A DNA stretch of 64,000 nt from Lachnospiraceae bacterium (GCA_910576545.1 CAJTKM010000005.1:124001-188000); one strand, 5' to 3'. Numbered from the stretch's first letter, positions 34,003 through 43,142 are shown. Notes: a model not told the origin generated them from the letters alone. Program-made: numbers and translations.

Positions 34003-34708
34003 GACAGTGTCTACACAAGATAAGCGCGGATAACAGCCTAATTAGCGATACAGCGGACGTGTACCGCAGCGATAAAGGCATCAGAAGTCCTGGCATAACG
34101 AGTAGCAATCCCTCTCCAGCGTTTCAGGGATAGAAAGCAGTTTTCTACCAGATGACGCGGTTTATAGAGATATTTATCATAGTCACGCTGTTCTTTGCGG
34201 TTTTTCTTTGGCGGGATCACAGGTTCCATTCCTGACGAAACCGCATAGGCCGGGATATCATTTGTGTCACAGCCCCGGTCTGCCAGCAGGGTTTCCGTAG
34301 AAATACCCTCTATCAGGTGGACAGCTTCTTTACAATCCGCCCGGGTACCTTCTGTAACAAGGATTCGGACCGGCATACCATTCGCATCTACGGCCAGATG
34401 TATTTTGGTGTTTTTCTGCGCCAACGGATGAACCGCTGATGAACGCTGCCCCGTTTTCCATAATCGGGAGGCAGGTCCCGCCAGGGAGCCCCGGTTCGCA
34501 ATACCCAAAACACCGCATTGATAAAGCGACGGTTATCCCGGGCGATTCCTCCCCGCCGGCCGCGCTGTCCCGGCAGATGTGGTTCCAGTAACGCCCATAC
34601 TTTGTCACTTATGTCGTGTCGGTGACAGGAAGCATCCATCTTTTTCTCTCCTGTCCTTTAAGATGCTTCCATTTTATCACAATCCATTCACCTTGTGTAG
34701 ACACTATC
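34003..34708 (-). mobile_element. IS5-family (IS427-like) element with internal deletion
   Basis: Ends are inverted repeats (GACAGTGTCTACACAAG at the left, its near complement at the right) flanked by TA on both sides. Coding remains: frame A (34639-34388) encodes the DUF4096-type N-terminus (LEPHLPGQRGRRGGIARDNR, APWRDLPPDYGK), and a second frame (to 34038) encodes the catalytic C-terminus (IHLAVDANGMP, LLADRGCDTND, RHLVENCFLSLKRWRGI). In intact relatives about 150 bp between them hold the first catalytic Asp (MIDST-type motif); here RWRRK is joined directly to the NTKIHLAV region, so the transposase is probably inactive. Confidence 0.85.
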
Positions 34709-34716
34709 TAGGGATT

Positions 34717-35637
34717 TACAATATAGTGGCTTATTGAAGGGCTGAAAAATGGCCGTTCCCTTGTGAAAGAAACCAAGGCGGCAGGCGGCTATATACAGGA
34801 TAACGAAGCGAAGGAAGTAGAGATACATGATGGGAAACGCACCACGCTGAAGGCCACGAATGCCCCTGCCTCTTCCGTGCTGATAAGGAAGATTGACTCT
34901 GTGACGAACAGGGCTATATCTGGATACGCAGGGAGCTGCCGGAGGGCAAGTACAAGCTGCGTGAGATCGAACCGGCAGAGGGCTGCCTTTCCGACAACAG
35001 CGTGAAAACATTCTATGTGCAGAAAGGGAAAACAACGGAGATCACATGGGAGAACACCATGGAGGCAGGCCAGATCGTCATCACGAAACGGTCTTCGGAA
35101 TACAACGAACTGACGGGGCTCCCTGCGGGCTCCCTGCTCTCCGGCGCGGTGTTTGAGATCTACAACACCACAGGCAACCTGCTGGACAAGATCGTATCTG
35201 ATAACCGCGGCATTGCGGGCTCCAAGGGCTTGCCGACAGACGCCGCACGCGCGCTGAAGGTGGTCACAGGGACATACTCGGAAAGAATGTACTATTAAAA
35301 TCACATATAAAACGAACTACTGTGATTACCGTACACTGGCGGACAACCTGCTGACGAAGAACAGATATGAGTACGCCTGCACCCGAACGCACTGGGGCTT
35401 GCGAACGGCGAGCATGTGACGGACGTGCGGCTGGAGTTCCCGAAGGGCAGCCCCGGGTTCAAAATGCTGAAGAATATGTCGGGATACCGCCATGTGATGC
35501 CGGGCATACCGAAGGATTACCGGATCATCAACCACGCGGATGTCGGCGGGCGGTACGGCAACGAATGGGAGAGCGCGAACACGACCGTATGGGCAGCACC
35601 CACGCCGACTGTGAAGCTGCCGAAAACAGGATATTAA
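34717..35637 (+). pseudogene. CnaB-type LPXTG adhesin, decayed remnant
   Basis: Fragments of a large SpaA/CnaB-domain surface protein lie in shifting frames: LVKETKAAGGYIQDNEAKEV (from about 34763), then a frameshift within IRKIDSVT, IWIRRELPEGKYKLREIEPA (about 34916), GQIVITKRSSEYNELTG, then a jump from GIAGSKG into LPTDAARALKVV (internal deletion), another shift near 35290-35395, and VTDVRLEFPKGSPGFK to the end LPKTGY at 35637. Such adhesins ride on Clostridial conjugative elements. The wall-sorting tail after LPKTGY is missing. The upstream end is cut by the IS5-type element. Confidence 0.85.
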
Positions 35638-35640
35638 AAG

Positions 35641-35680
35641 AGAGAAAGACCTTGGAGGCAGAACCTCCCGAGTTTCTTAG
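35641..35680 (-). repeat. Partial copy of the two-hairpin dispersed repeat
   Basis: Read on the minus strand it gives CTCGGGAGG-TTCTG-CCTCCAAGGTCTTTC: hairpin 2 and the conserved AAGGTCTTT end, without hairpin 1. Confidence 0.6.
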
Positions 35681-35698
35681 AAAAAACATGAAACAGCC

Positions 35699-35727
35699 TT
35701 GACTTTTCAAAATCAGCAAAATATACT
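35699..35727 (+). promoter_or_regulatory. Promoter of the putative RiPP cassette
   Basis: TTGACT (35699-35704) and TATACT (35722-35727), 17 bp apart (5/6 matches each), 79 nt before the first gene of the cassette. Confidence 0.7.
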
Positions 35728-35805
35728 ATACAAAATATATTATTATGAAATTTGTAATAATATGACGGCATAGTTTATCGATGATGAAGAAATGGAGGGC
35801 GGATT

Positions 35806-36330
35806 ATGGCTGCAGCTGCAAAACGTTATACTGAAGAATCTCTTCTCGGAATGGACAAGAAGGCAAATAAAGCAGTTATGGCAATGACAGGCGCAGGTGT
35901 CGGTGTAGGTTTTGCACCTGTCATGGTGGATGTCGCGGTGCTGATGGCAGCAATGGGCGGCGGTGTTGTATCGATCGGCACCTGTTATGATATGCGGCTT
36001 ACAAAAGAGGACGCGGCAGAATTGATCAAAGAATTTTTCAAAGCGGCAGGTATGACGTTCAGCATGGTATTTGCCGGCCAGAAAATCACAGCCTCCATTT
36101 TGAAATCAAACCCTGTTACATATGTCCCGACCATGATCGCAGATGCGGCAATGTGCGGCACGATTGCTTTTGCCGTTGGGGAAACCTCAAAAAAGTATTT
36201 CAGGCGGTTGGCTTCCGGAAAAACAGTTTCGAAGAATGATATGAAGAAATGGATGACGGAAGGCAAAAAGAATGGCAAGAGCATTGCAAAAGAATATGCG
36301 GAACAACAGGCAAAGGACATAGGAAAATAA
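35806..36330 (+). CDS. DUF697-like membrane protein of the RiPP cassette
   Basis: A 174-residue protein. Residues 1-20 are a polar helix; about 24-55 and 60-130 contain Gly/Ala-rich hydrophobic segments (VMAMTGAGVGVGFAPV, VAVLMAAMGGGVVSIG, VPTMIADAAMCGTIAFAVG) followed by a basic tail. The hydrophobic core and the final AFAVGETSKKYFRRL resemble DUF697/YcjF C-terminal domains. GGAGGGCGG precedes ATG 35806. It is first in a three-gene unit, 14 nt before the precursor gene. It could be an immunity or membrane-docking partner; no export or protease motif is visible. Confidence 0.8.
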   Translation: MAAAAKRYTEESLLGMDKKANKAVMAMTGAGVGVGFAPVMVDVAVLMAAMGGGVVSIGTCYDMRLTKEDAAELIKEFFKAAGMTFSMVFAGQKITASILKSNPVTYVPTMIADAAMCGTIAFAVGETSKKYFRRLASGKTVSKNDMKKWMTEGKKNGKSIAKEYAEQQAKDIGK

Positions 36331-36344
36331 CAGAAGGACTTACA

Positions 36345-36644
36345 GTGGGGCTGATCAGTTTTATCGCGAAACGGATTTTGAATATGGACGATGCCGATAT
36401 GGACGATTTTGAGGATTTTGATGATGCCTTTGAGGATGATGCGGAGGAATGGGATTCGCTTGGACCGTCTGAAGATGAAATAAATGACTTGATGGAACAG
36501 GCGGCACAATCTGCAGATATCGATGCAGACCCACAGGATGCAGAGGATATTTCTTTCACAGGCAGGAAAATATGCGCTACAAGGCATGGCTGTACAGGCA
36601 CAACGAATTGTGATTCATCTTATGGCGCGCCAATTGGAAGGTGA
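36345..36644 (+). CDS. Putative RiPP precursor: acidic leader, C-x5-C-x5-C core
   Basis: A 99-residue peptide from GTG 36345 (ribosome site AAGGA 7 nt upstream, 14 nt after the preceding stop). Residues 1-12 are hydrophobic (GLISFIAKRIL), residues 14-70 are strongly acidic (DDADMDDFEDFDDAFEDD and more), and there is no Cys in the first 76 residues. The tail has evenly spaced Cys 77, 83 and 89 (CATRHGCTGTTNC) and ends YGAPIGR. The ribosome site of the radical SAM gene lies over its last codons, so the two are translationally linked. A leader plus Cys core next to a SPASM enzyme is the layout of thioether (sactipeptide/ranthipeptide) precursors. Family not recognised; modification is inferred. 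Confidence 0.72.
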   Translation: MGLISFIAKRILNMDDADMDDFEDFDDAFEDDAEEWDSLGPSEDEINDLMEQAAQSADIDADPQDAEDISFTGRKICATRHGCTGTTNCDSSYGAPIGR

Positions 36645-36649
36645 GCGGC

Positions 36650-37756
36650 ATGCTGTATATGGATGCAGAAACGATAGAAACAGTCGGCTTGATCATAACA
36701 CACAGGTGCAATCTGAATTGTGTGTATTGTTATATCAGTGAGAAACAAAACAAAGATATGCCTTTGGAAACGGCAGCTTCCATCCTTGCGCCGCACCTTT
36801 CCCGAAAGAATGCCCCGCCGCTCCAAATCTTGCTGATGGGCGGTGAACCACTTCTGGCATTTGATATGATACGGGAGCTAATATCATGGTGTGCTAAAAA
36901 GGGATGGGATAGAAAATATTGTTTTTTTGCAAGTACAAACGGTACCCTTCTGACAAAGGAGAGGAAGGAATGGATTTCCCGGTATAAAGATGTGCTTACA
37001 TTAGCACTTAGCTATGATGGTTTGCCAATGGTTCAGGATAGAAACAGGACGCAGTCCTCAAGCCAAATAGATCTTGATTTCTTTCTGGAAAACTGGCCAT
37101 GGCAAAAGGTACAAATGACCATTGACGCGCAGTCTGTATATAGGATGGCGGATGGCGTGATTTATTTGCTGGAGCATGGGTTTGATGTCAACGCGAATGC
37201 TGCATATGAAAAAACGCCATGGCCCGCAGAAAGTATCCGCGAATATGCACGGCAGCTAAGGAAACTGGTTTATTATTACAACGAAAACCCATCAGCCAAA
37301 AGGATTTACCAGTTTTGCCACCCTTTTGCTGCATATGCTGCTGCTATTGGGCAGCCAATGGAACAGGAACGGCAATGTGGTGCAGGAGATGGTTTCGTTG
37401 TATACGATAATGATAAGAAGCCTTATCCTTGCCATATGCTTTCTCCGCTTGTCATGGACAAAACACTACTGGAAAAAATGGAATTCGACCCGCAAAATAA
37501 AAAGATGTTTTTTGATATGCGCTGTGAAGAATGTCCTTATATTGTGGATTGCCCAACTTGCATTGGATGCAATTACCGCTATCGCGGGGAGTTTTGGCGG
37601 AGGGATAAAACACACTGCCTGCTCATGCAGATAGAGGTTTTGGAGGCAATGAAACTGGAAATCCTGAGGTTGAAAAAAACAGGGTTTACAAAAAAAGACA
37701 TACAGACGATTCAGGCAATCAAAAAATTGTACCAATACATCAACAAAAAACGATAA
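36650..37756 (+). CDS. Radical SAM/SPASM peptide maturase
   Basis: A 368-residue enzyme. The radical SAM cluster motif CxxxCxxC is at 20-24-27 (HRCNLNCVYC), followed by the SAM-binding GGEPLL (about 67). The C-terminal SPASM region shows CGAG-type Cys, PYPCHM, then C-x2-C-x5-C-x2-C (CEECPYIVDCPTC), another Cys (IGC) and a final THC, enough to hold auxiliary Fe-S clusters. SPASM enzymes of this size install thioether or C-C links in ribosomal peptides. ATG 36650 follows GGAAGG. No N-terminal RRE domain is evident, so leader recognition may need another part. It is last in the cassette, before a terminator. Confidence 0.9.
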   Translation: MLYMDAETIETVGLIITHRCNLNCVYCYISEKQNKDMPLETAASILAPHLSRKNAPPLQILLMGGEPLLAFDMIRELISWCAKKGWDRKYCFFASTNGTLLTKERKEWISRYKDVLTLALSYDGLPMVQDRNRTQSSSQIDLDFFLENWPWQKVQMTIDAQSVYRMADGVIYLLEHGFDVNANAAYEKTPWPAESIREYARQLRKLVYYYNENPSAKRIYQFCHPFAAYAAAIGQPMEQERQCGAGDGFVVYDNDKKPYPCHMLSPLVMDKTLLEKMEFDPQNKKMFFDMRCEECPYIVDCPTCIGCNYRYRGEFWRRDKTHCLLMQIEVLEAMKLEILRLKKTGFTKKDIQTIQAIKKLYQYINKKR

Positions 37757-37770
37757 CTTAAAAGCAGGAA

Positions 37771-37799
37771 AAAGTCGGTCTATATGAACCGACTTTTTT
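37771..37799 (+). terminator. Terminator of the RiPP cassette
   Basis: AAAGTCGGT/ACCGACTTT stem (37771-37796) with a TTTTTT tail, 15 nt after the radical SAM stop. Confidence 0.88.
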
Positions 37800-37815
37800 G
37801 TTTGGAGGGATAAAT

Positions 37816-38049
37816 ATGGAAAAGAAAAAAGCAGGCTGCCGCTTGCGGCGGCTTGGCTTGCGGCAACGCTGCTGTTCACATCAAATGCATTCGCCGCGCC
37901 AAACGCCGGAAACGTATCCGCAGCGATAGAATCAACATGGAAATCGGCGGCAGCACAGATCAAGACCGTAACGAACAACGTCATTTTCCCCATCGTGGAC
38001 TTCGTGCTGGTCATCATGCTGTTCGTAAAGCTGGCACTGCTGTACTTCG
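37816..38049 (+). pseudogene. DUF3852-type conjugation protein remnant
   Basis: After ATG 37816 (ribosome site GGAGGG) and seven codons a 1-nt frameshift separates the start from a frame reading LPLAAAWLAATLLFTSNAFA, then PIVDFVLVIMLFVKLALLYFD, the signal segment and second membrane segment of the short DUF3852/TrbC-like proteins of Clostridial conjugative elements. The frame breaks off at about 38049, where the next fragment begins. Confidence 0.75.
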
Positions 38050-38291
38050 ATGCCGCAGGAGCTGGTGGAAAAAAGCCTCGGCCTGAGCCTTTCCGACCAG
38101 TATTGGATGCGCCCAAAGGGACAGGATACCAGATGGCTTGATGTAAATTTTTCAGGAATGATTTTTCAGGGGACGTTGGGAATGCACTGTTTGGCAATAA
38201 GCCGGAAAGTGCCAAATTGGATATGCCATACTTATTTGTGAAGAGCTGGCTGCCCAATACAAAAATAGAGAGTATGAAAAAAATTCTGTAA
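38050..38291 (+). pseudogene. HipA-like kinase fragment
   Basis: MPQELVEKSLGLSLSDQYWM and the following WLDVNF (38050-38150) continue, after a 1-nt shift near 38150, as FFRNDFSGDVGNALFG and end at TAA 38291. The LSLSDQYW ... VNFF ... NDFS-DVG pattern resembles the N-terminal part of HipA-domain proteins in Firmicutes. It is fused to the DUF3852 remnant, evidence of deletion. Family assignment by recollection only. Confidence 0.5.
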
Positions 38292-38359
38292 AAACTGAAT
38301 CGAAGTATTCTGAAAAGGTCTTCTATGATAAAATAAAAAATCATAGGAGGCCTTAAATT

Positions 38360-39398
38360 ATGGCAAACAGAAAAAAAGAAGTTTACAAACAAAAACCAAT
38401 GACAGAGGGAAAAAGGAACGTCATCCAGGGTCTGCTCCGGGAGTATGATATTCAAACGGCGGAGGACATCCAAGACGCCCTGAAAGACCTGCTGTCTGGC
38501 ACGCGATGAGCCTAATCATCGCAACGGGACAAAGCCCAAGCGCGTCCGCAGCAAATACGGTGAGTTTGAGGTAGATATGCCGCAGGACAGGCAGAGTTCC
38601 TTCGAGCCTCAGCTACTGCCAAAGCGCAGGAAAGACATTTCAGCCATTGATGACAAGATTATTTCCATGTACGCCAGGGGGATGACGGTGCGACAGATTT
38701 CGGAAACAATAGAGGACATATAGGTTTTGAGGTCAGCGAAGGCATGGTGTCAGACATCACCGACAAACTGCTGCCAAAGATTGAGGAATGGCAGAACCGC
38801 CCCCTGCCAGCGGTTTATCCGATCGTATTCATAGACGCCGTGCATTTCTCCGTCGGAAACGACGGAGTCATCCGGAAGCTGGCGGTTTATGTGGTTCTGG
38901 GGATTAATGAAGAGGGGAAAAAAGAAATTCCAGCCATAACGATCGGGGAGAATGAAAGCAGCAAATACTGGCTGAGCGTGCTGAACAGCTTAAAAAACCG
39001 CTTATAATCATCTAAGAACCGTAACAGAAAAATGGGAGGGACAGTACCCGAACGCGATGAATCGTTGGCACGACAACTGGGATGCTGTATCCCCAATCTT
39101 CAAGTTTTCCAAAGACGTCAGGACGGCATTCTACACGACAAATGCAATAGAATCGCTCAATTCCTCCTGCCGTCGCCTAAACCGCCAGAGGAGCGTGTTT
39201 CCGGGTTCGCAGGCATTATTAAAAGCCCTGTATCCGGCAACATTTGAGGTCGTGAAAAAATGGACAGTCCCAATCCGGAACTGGGGAAAAATCCGGGGAG
39301 AGCTGGCAGTCATGTTACCCAGAGAGGATGCCAGAGTAACAAAAAAACGCCGGAATGCCAAGAGTAAATATACGCCCGGATTATACGAGCGCTCTTGA
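38360..39398 (+). pseudogene. IS256-family transposase, decayed
   Basis: The start MANRKKEVYKQKPMTEGKRN has a ribosome site (TAGGAGG). The frame is broken by a shift near 38508, a stop after QISETIEDI (38720), and a jump after SVLNSLKNR (about 39003) that removes the middle of the catalytic domain (second catalytic Asp region). The C-terminus (FYTTNAIESLNSSCRRLN, VKKWTVPIRNWGKIRGELA) is typical of IS256 mutator-type transposases. Not functional. Confidence 0.88.
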
Positions 39399-39469
39399 CA
39401 TACCGGCTTATTTTTGATATGTATTAATCAAGGGCTTAACAACAGGGTCTGATGCCAAGCCCTTTCAAT

Positions 39470-40363
39470 TATTATAGAAGCTCTGAATTTACAGAGAAAT
39501 TTCATATCCTCTCTTTTGCTTTGATCCCGGTTATGTCCGTGATACATTTTTTGAGTGGTTCACTGGAGTTGAAATCCCTTTTCAGCAGGTCCTCAGATTT
39601 ACGCGCCTCACGACCTGCTTTGGTGATCCCGTTTGGTCTGTGTTTCGGGCGATGGCTCAGCCCGATCTCTTCCATGATGCGGCAGACAGTGCGTTCACCG
39701 GGAATGCGGACGCCTTCCGGCTGTTTTAAAAGAAGCGCCTGATACATACGGATCCGTCCGTAGGTGTCGTTGCATTCATCCTCAGACACGACTGTCCTCA
39801 TGGCATCAGCTAACTGCCGGTATTTCCACGGACGGTCTTTGTTTGCCGGATATTTATAAAATCCCTGCCGCGTTACTTTCAGCATCCGGCAGTAGAAAGA
39901 AATCTTTCCCTTTATAACGCCGTCCTCGGTTTTATGGCAAGGAACATCATTCTCTGCCTTTTGCAGACTTCCGACGGCTGGCAGTGAAAAAAGCGCCTGC
40001 CTCTTCCAGAAATTCGTTTTCCTCTTTCAGGCGGCAGATTTCCTTTTCCTGCTCCTTGACCTGTCTGCGTAGGAGAGCCAGTTCTTCTGCAAAATTCATA
40101 GCAGTTTCCGGAGTATGTGAGCCGGAACCGACATTCAGCCTTCCTTCTCTGGCAGCCTTTGTCCACGCATACATAGTATTTTCAGGGATACCTAACCCGG
40201 CTGCAGCCTTTGCACCGCCAGGCTCTTTTGCTGATTTTACGGCTTTGATTTTATATTCCATGTCGTATTTCCGTTGTTTTTTTGCCATTGCAGTTGCCTC
40301 CTTGATTCTCTTTGATTATACATCAAATCCTTGTGTATAAGGTGTCAACTAAAATGATACAAC
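39470..40363 (-). mobile_element. Truncated IS3-family (IS150-like) element
   Basis: Transposition starts from the right: inverted-repeat-like TGTCAACTAAAATGATACAAC (40343-40363), of the IS150/IS3 type. OrfA (40288-39947, 113 residues) has a helix-turn-helix (GGAKAAAGLGIPENTMYAWTK) and a leucine-zipper segment (LALLRRQVKEQEKEICRLK). OrfB (to 39502) keeps the HTH_21 domain (YGRIRMYQALL, RTVCRIMEEIGLSHRPK) but ends right after CITDITGIKA, where the DDE integrase core should begin. The left end is missing. Confidence 0.85.
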
Positions 40364-40388
40364 ATTAGATTTTGAAAATCTAAAATGG

Positions 40389-40417
40389 TTGACAATTAAT
40401 AATGTACGTAATAAAAT
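40389..40417 (+). promoter_or_regulatory. Promoter of the M20 dipeptidase gene
   Basis: Perfect TTGACA (40389-40394), 17 bp, TAAAAT (40412-40417). A second -10-like TATAAT follows at about 40428. It lies between the IS3 end and the gene. Confidence 0.65.
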
Positions 40418-40496
40418 ACAATATAGTATAATACATATGTAAAAATGAGTTTGTCTGATTCAGGCAAATCCATTGAGAGAGGAAGGGGAGAGGACG

Positions 40497-42110
40497 ATGA
40501 AAAAATTACTTTCGTTATTGCTTGCTTCAGCCTTGACGGTCACTTTGCTGGCAGGCTGGGGGAGCAAGGAGCCTGCGCTTACGGACGGCAAGCTTTCTTT
40601 GGATGTAGACGCGATGTTTGATGGTATGGTTGCAGAGTTCGAGGAAATCGCTAAAATCCCGCGCGGTTCCGGTAATACAGACAAAATCAGTGATTATCTC
40701 TATGCATGGGGACAAAAACATGGATTTGCTTCCATGCAGGATAAAGTTGGAAATGTCCGTTGGGATATTCCTGCAACGGCTGGTTATGAAGAGGCGCCGC
40801 TGACTATTCTGCAGGCACATATGGATATGGTGGTTGTTTCTGATGATGGCCGCGATATGACGAAGTCACCGATTACCATCGTAGTAAATAAGGCGGAGAA
40901 TAAGATTACCTCAGATGGCCATACCAGCCTCGGCAGCGATGATGGTATGGGTATCATCAGTGCTATGTATCTGGCAACAACGGACGAATACGTTCATGGC
41001 CCGCTGCGTGTGATTATCACCATTAATGAAGAAGGCGGAAGCCCCTCTGGCGTTGGCAACATGGACCCGGCATGGGTTACGGACGCGGCATATCTGATCA
41101 ATATTGATTCTGAAGATTATGCGACCTGCACTGTGGCAGCCTGTGGATTTTCGTCATATACGTATGAATTTCCTTTAAGCAGTGAAGCGCCGGCAGCGGA
41201 TAAGGTTGCTTATACGATTGACCTGCATGGAACAAAAGGCGGCCATTCAGGTGTAGATATCGAAAAGAACCGTGCCAACTCCATTAAGGCTGTGGATTAC
41301 TGTCTGGCTTGGGCAAAATATACCGGTATTGATGTGCAGATTGCCTCCTTCACCGGCGGCACAGGCATGACTGCGATTCCGACGCTCTCCAGCGCGACAA
41401 TCGTTTTCTCTGCGGAATACGAAGATATATTTAAAGAACAGATGGAGCAGGCGATTACATTATTCGGCCAGCAGTATGACCGGACCGAAAAGGGATATTC
41501 TTTCACTTTTGAAAAAACAGATATGCCGGAATCCGTACTGACGGTGGATTGTTCGGCAGCCATAATTGATTTTGTAGCTGCTGTGGAGGATGGTGTCAAT
41601 ACCATCAGCCAGCGTTACGAAGGTATCACGGAAACTTCGTTTAACCTTGGCACGCTGGACGTGGCGGCAGGAAAGGAAAATACCGCTATTACTGTTGCCA
41701 TGCGCTGCAGTTCCCGCTGGCCTGTGATGCTTGCCAACATGCAGTTTGTTGCGCTGGGCAATGCGTTTGGTGTGGAAGTATCCTCGCGTTCATCGGACCC
41801 CTTCAATCCGGATAATATCAACGTGGGCTGGGAGGAACGTGAAGGAGATATGATTGCCCAGTTGTATAAAAAGGCTTTCGAAAAATATACAGGTGACGAA
41901 TGTGTAATCACAGCTGTGCATGGTGGTCTGGAATGTGCGGATTTTGCATCATGGAGCGAGGAACTGCAAATCATTTCGGTAGGTCCGACTGTGGAAAACC
42001 CCCATTCGTGCAGTGAATATGTGGAAATTGATACTGTGACGAAGACTTGCGGCGCGATTGCTACAACGATTGAGTATATTGCCGATGGTGTGACTGTGGA
42101 AACGAAATAA
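40497..42110 (+). CDS. pepD: Exported aminoacyl-histidine dipeptidase (M20, PepD-like)
   Basis: A 537-residue M20 peptidase. Zinc and catalytic motifs: HMDMVV (about 103), LGSDDGMG (about 142), NEEGG (about 172), HGTKGGHSGVDI (about 246) and the C-terminal PHSCSE. Unlike cytoplasmic PepD it starts with a lipoprotein-type signal (KKLLSLLLASALTVTLLAGW). At the lipobox, where Cys is required, codon 21 is TGG (Trp, 40557-40559) instead of TGC/TGT, so lipidation should fail; the protein may be secreted or stay anchored by an uncleaved signal. ATG 40497 follows GGGGAGAGG. Confidence 0.92.
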   Translation: MKKLLSLLLASALTVTLLAGWGSKEPALTDGKLSLDVDAMFDGMVAEFEEIAKIPRGSGNTDKISDYLYAWGQKHGFASMQDKVGNVRWDIPATAGYEEAPLTILQAHMDMVVVSDDGRDMTKSPITIVVNKAENKITSDGHTSLGSDDGMGIISAMYLATTDEYVHGPLRVIITINEEGGSPSGVGNMDPAWVTDAAYLINIDSEDYATCTVAACGFSSYTYEFPLSSEAPAADKVAYTIDLHGTKGGHSGVDIEKNRANSIKAVDYCLAWAKYTGIDVQIASFTGGTGMTAIPTLSSATIVFSAEYEDIFKEQMEQAITLFGQQYDRTEKGYSFTFEKTDMPESVLTVDCSAAIIDFVAAVEDGVNTISQRYEGITETSFNLGTLDVAAGKENTAITVAMRCSSRWPVMLANMQFVALGNAFGVEVSSRSSDPFNPDNINVGWEEREGDMIAQLYKKAFEKYTGDECVITAVHGGLECADFASWSEELQIISVGPTVENPHSCSEYVEIDTVTKTCGAIATTIEYIADGVTVETK

Positions 42111-42160
42111 TTAGGGCTGAAACTGGAGATTTTTTAGTAGTGTCAAAATATTTGTTTTTA

Positions 42161-42196
42161 AGCAGAAGGCTGTAGGAATGCAGCCTTCTGCTTTTT
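42161..42196 (+). terminator. Terminator of the dipeptidase gene
   Basis: AGCAGAAGGCTG/CAGCCTTCTGCT (12 bp, 42161-42192) with T run. Confidence 0.9.
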
Positions 42197-42356
42197 GCAT
42201 AGGGAAAACTACGCGACAGCCGTGTGTTTCACTGGATTTTATTTTACCATACATAAAGATAGAATGATAATAAAATAATCCCAAAATGAATGTCTGAAAT
42301 TTATGAAATCGAAAGGGATTGTAATAAAAAAGGCTGCCTGGATCCCAATATTAAAC

Positions 42357-42523
42357 TTAGAACCTATCCGTAAATTATCTACACGCATCTTACTTCATCT
42401 TTTCCGGCAGTCTTTGTCGCTTTTCCCTGCCGTACCACCCGGTACGCCTGCAAAAAAGCTCCCTGCCTGCCGAAAAATCTGGCTGTGCAATCTGCACATA
42501 TCTTATTTACGGATAAGTGCTTA
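42357..42523. repeat. MITE-like ~167-bp element, copy 2
   Basis: Second copy of the element at 16789-16955. The inverted ends extend further here: CAATATTAA before the left end and TTAATATTG after the right end are complementary. It lies in the spacer between the dipeptidase terminator and the sigma factor gene. No coding capacity. Confidence 0.82.
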
Positions 42524-42605
42524 ATATTGATTTGAATTTAAGTGTTTTTGCTTTTTCTGACGTACTATATATGACCGGTTAGTTTAAGCATAAGAGGTGA
42601 TGTCT

Positions 42606-43142
42606 TTGAATGACGAAAAAACGATATCTGCAATCAGGCACAGAGATGAAACTGTCATCAATGAAGTTATCAATAAATATTCTAAACTTCTTTGGTCAGT
42701 CTCCGGAGCGATTCTGAGCAGTATTGGTTCCGCGCAGGATATTGAAGAATGCGTAGCTGATACATTTATTTATTTGTGGGATCATCCAGACAAATACAAT
42801 CCGGAGCGGGGGAAGTTAAAAACATGGCTGTCAATTATTGCAAGAACACAGGCGATCAATCGATGCCGCGAAATTACAAAGAGAGATACAGTTCCTTTTG
42901 AAGATGAAGATTTCATGATTCACATTGGTATTGCTGATGATATTTTGAAAGAAGAAACGCGGCGTACTTTAATTGCTGCAATAAATGCCTTGGGTGAGCC
43001 GGATCGGGAAATTCTGATCCGCCGCTTTTACTACGGGCAAAAACCAAAGGAAATTGCGCTTGTGCTGGATATGAGCGTAAAACAAGTAGATAACCGCCTG
43101 TACCAAACAAAGCTGAAATTGCGTGAAACGCTTTCTAATTAA
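42606..43142 (+). CDS. ECF-type RNA polymerase sigma factor
   Basis: A 178-residue sigma-70 family protein with regions 2 (QDIEECVADTFIYLWDHPDKY) and 4 (PDREILIRRFYYGQKPKEIALVLDMS). Start codon: TTG 42606 has AGAGG 7 nt upstream; ATG 42600 and GTG 42597 sit too close to that site. The following gene, 15 nt downstream, encodes a membrane protein with the position expected for its anti-sigma factor. Inducing signal unknown. Confidence 0.9.
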   Translation: MNDEKTISAIRHRDETVINEVINKYSKLLWSVSGAILSSIGSAQDIEECVADTFIYLWDHPDKYNPERGKLKTWLSIIARTQAINRCREITKRDTVPFEDEDFMIHIGIADDILKEETRRTLIAAINALGEPDREILIRRFYYGQKPKEIALVLDMSVKQVDNRLYQTKLKLRETLSN

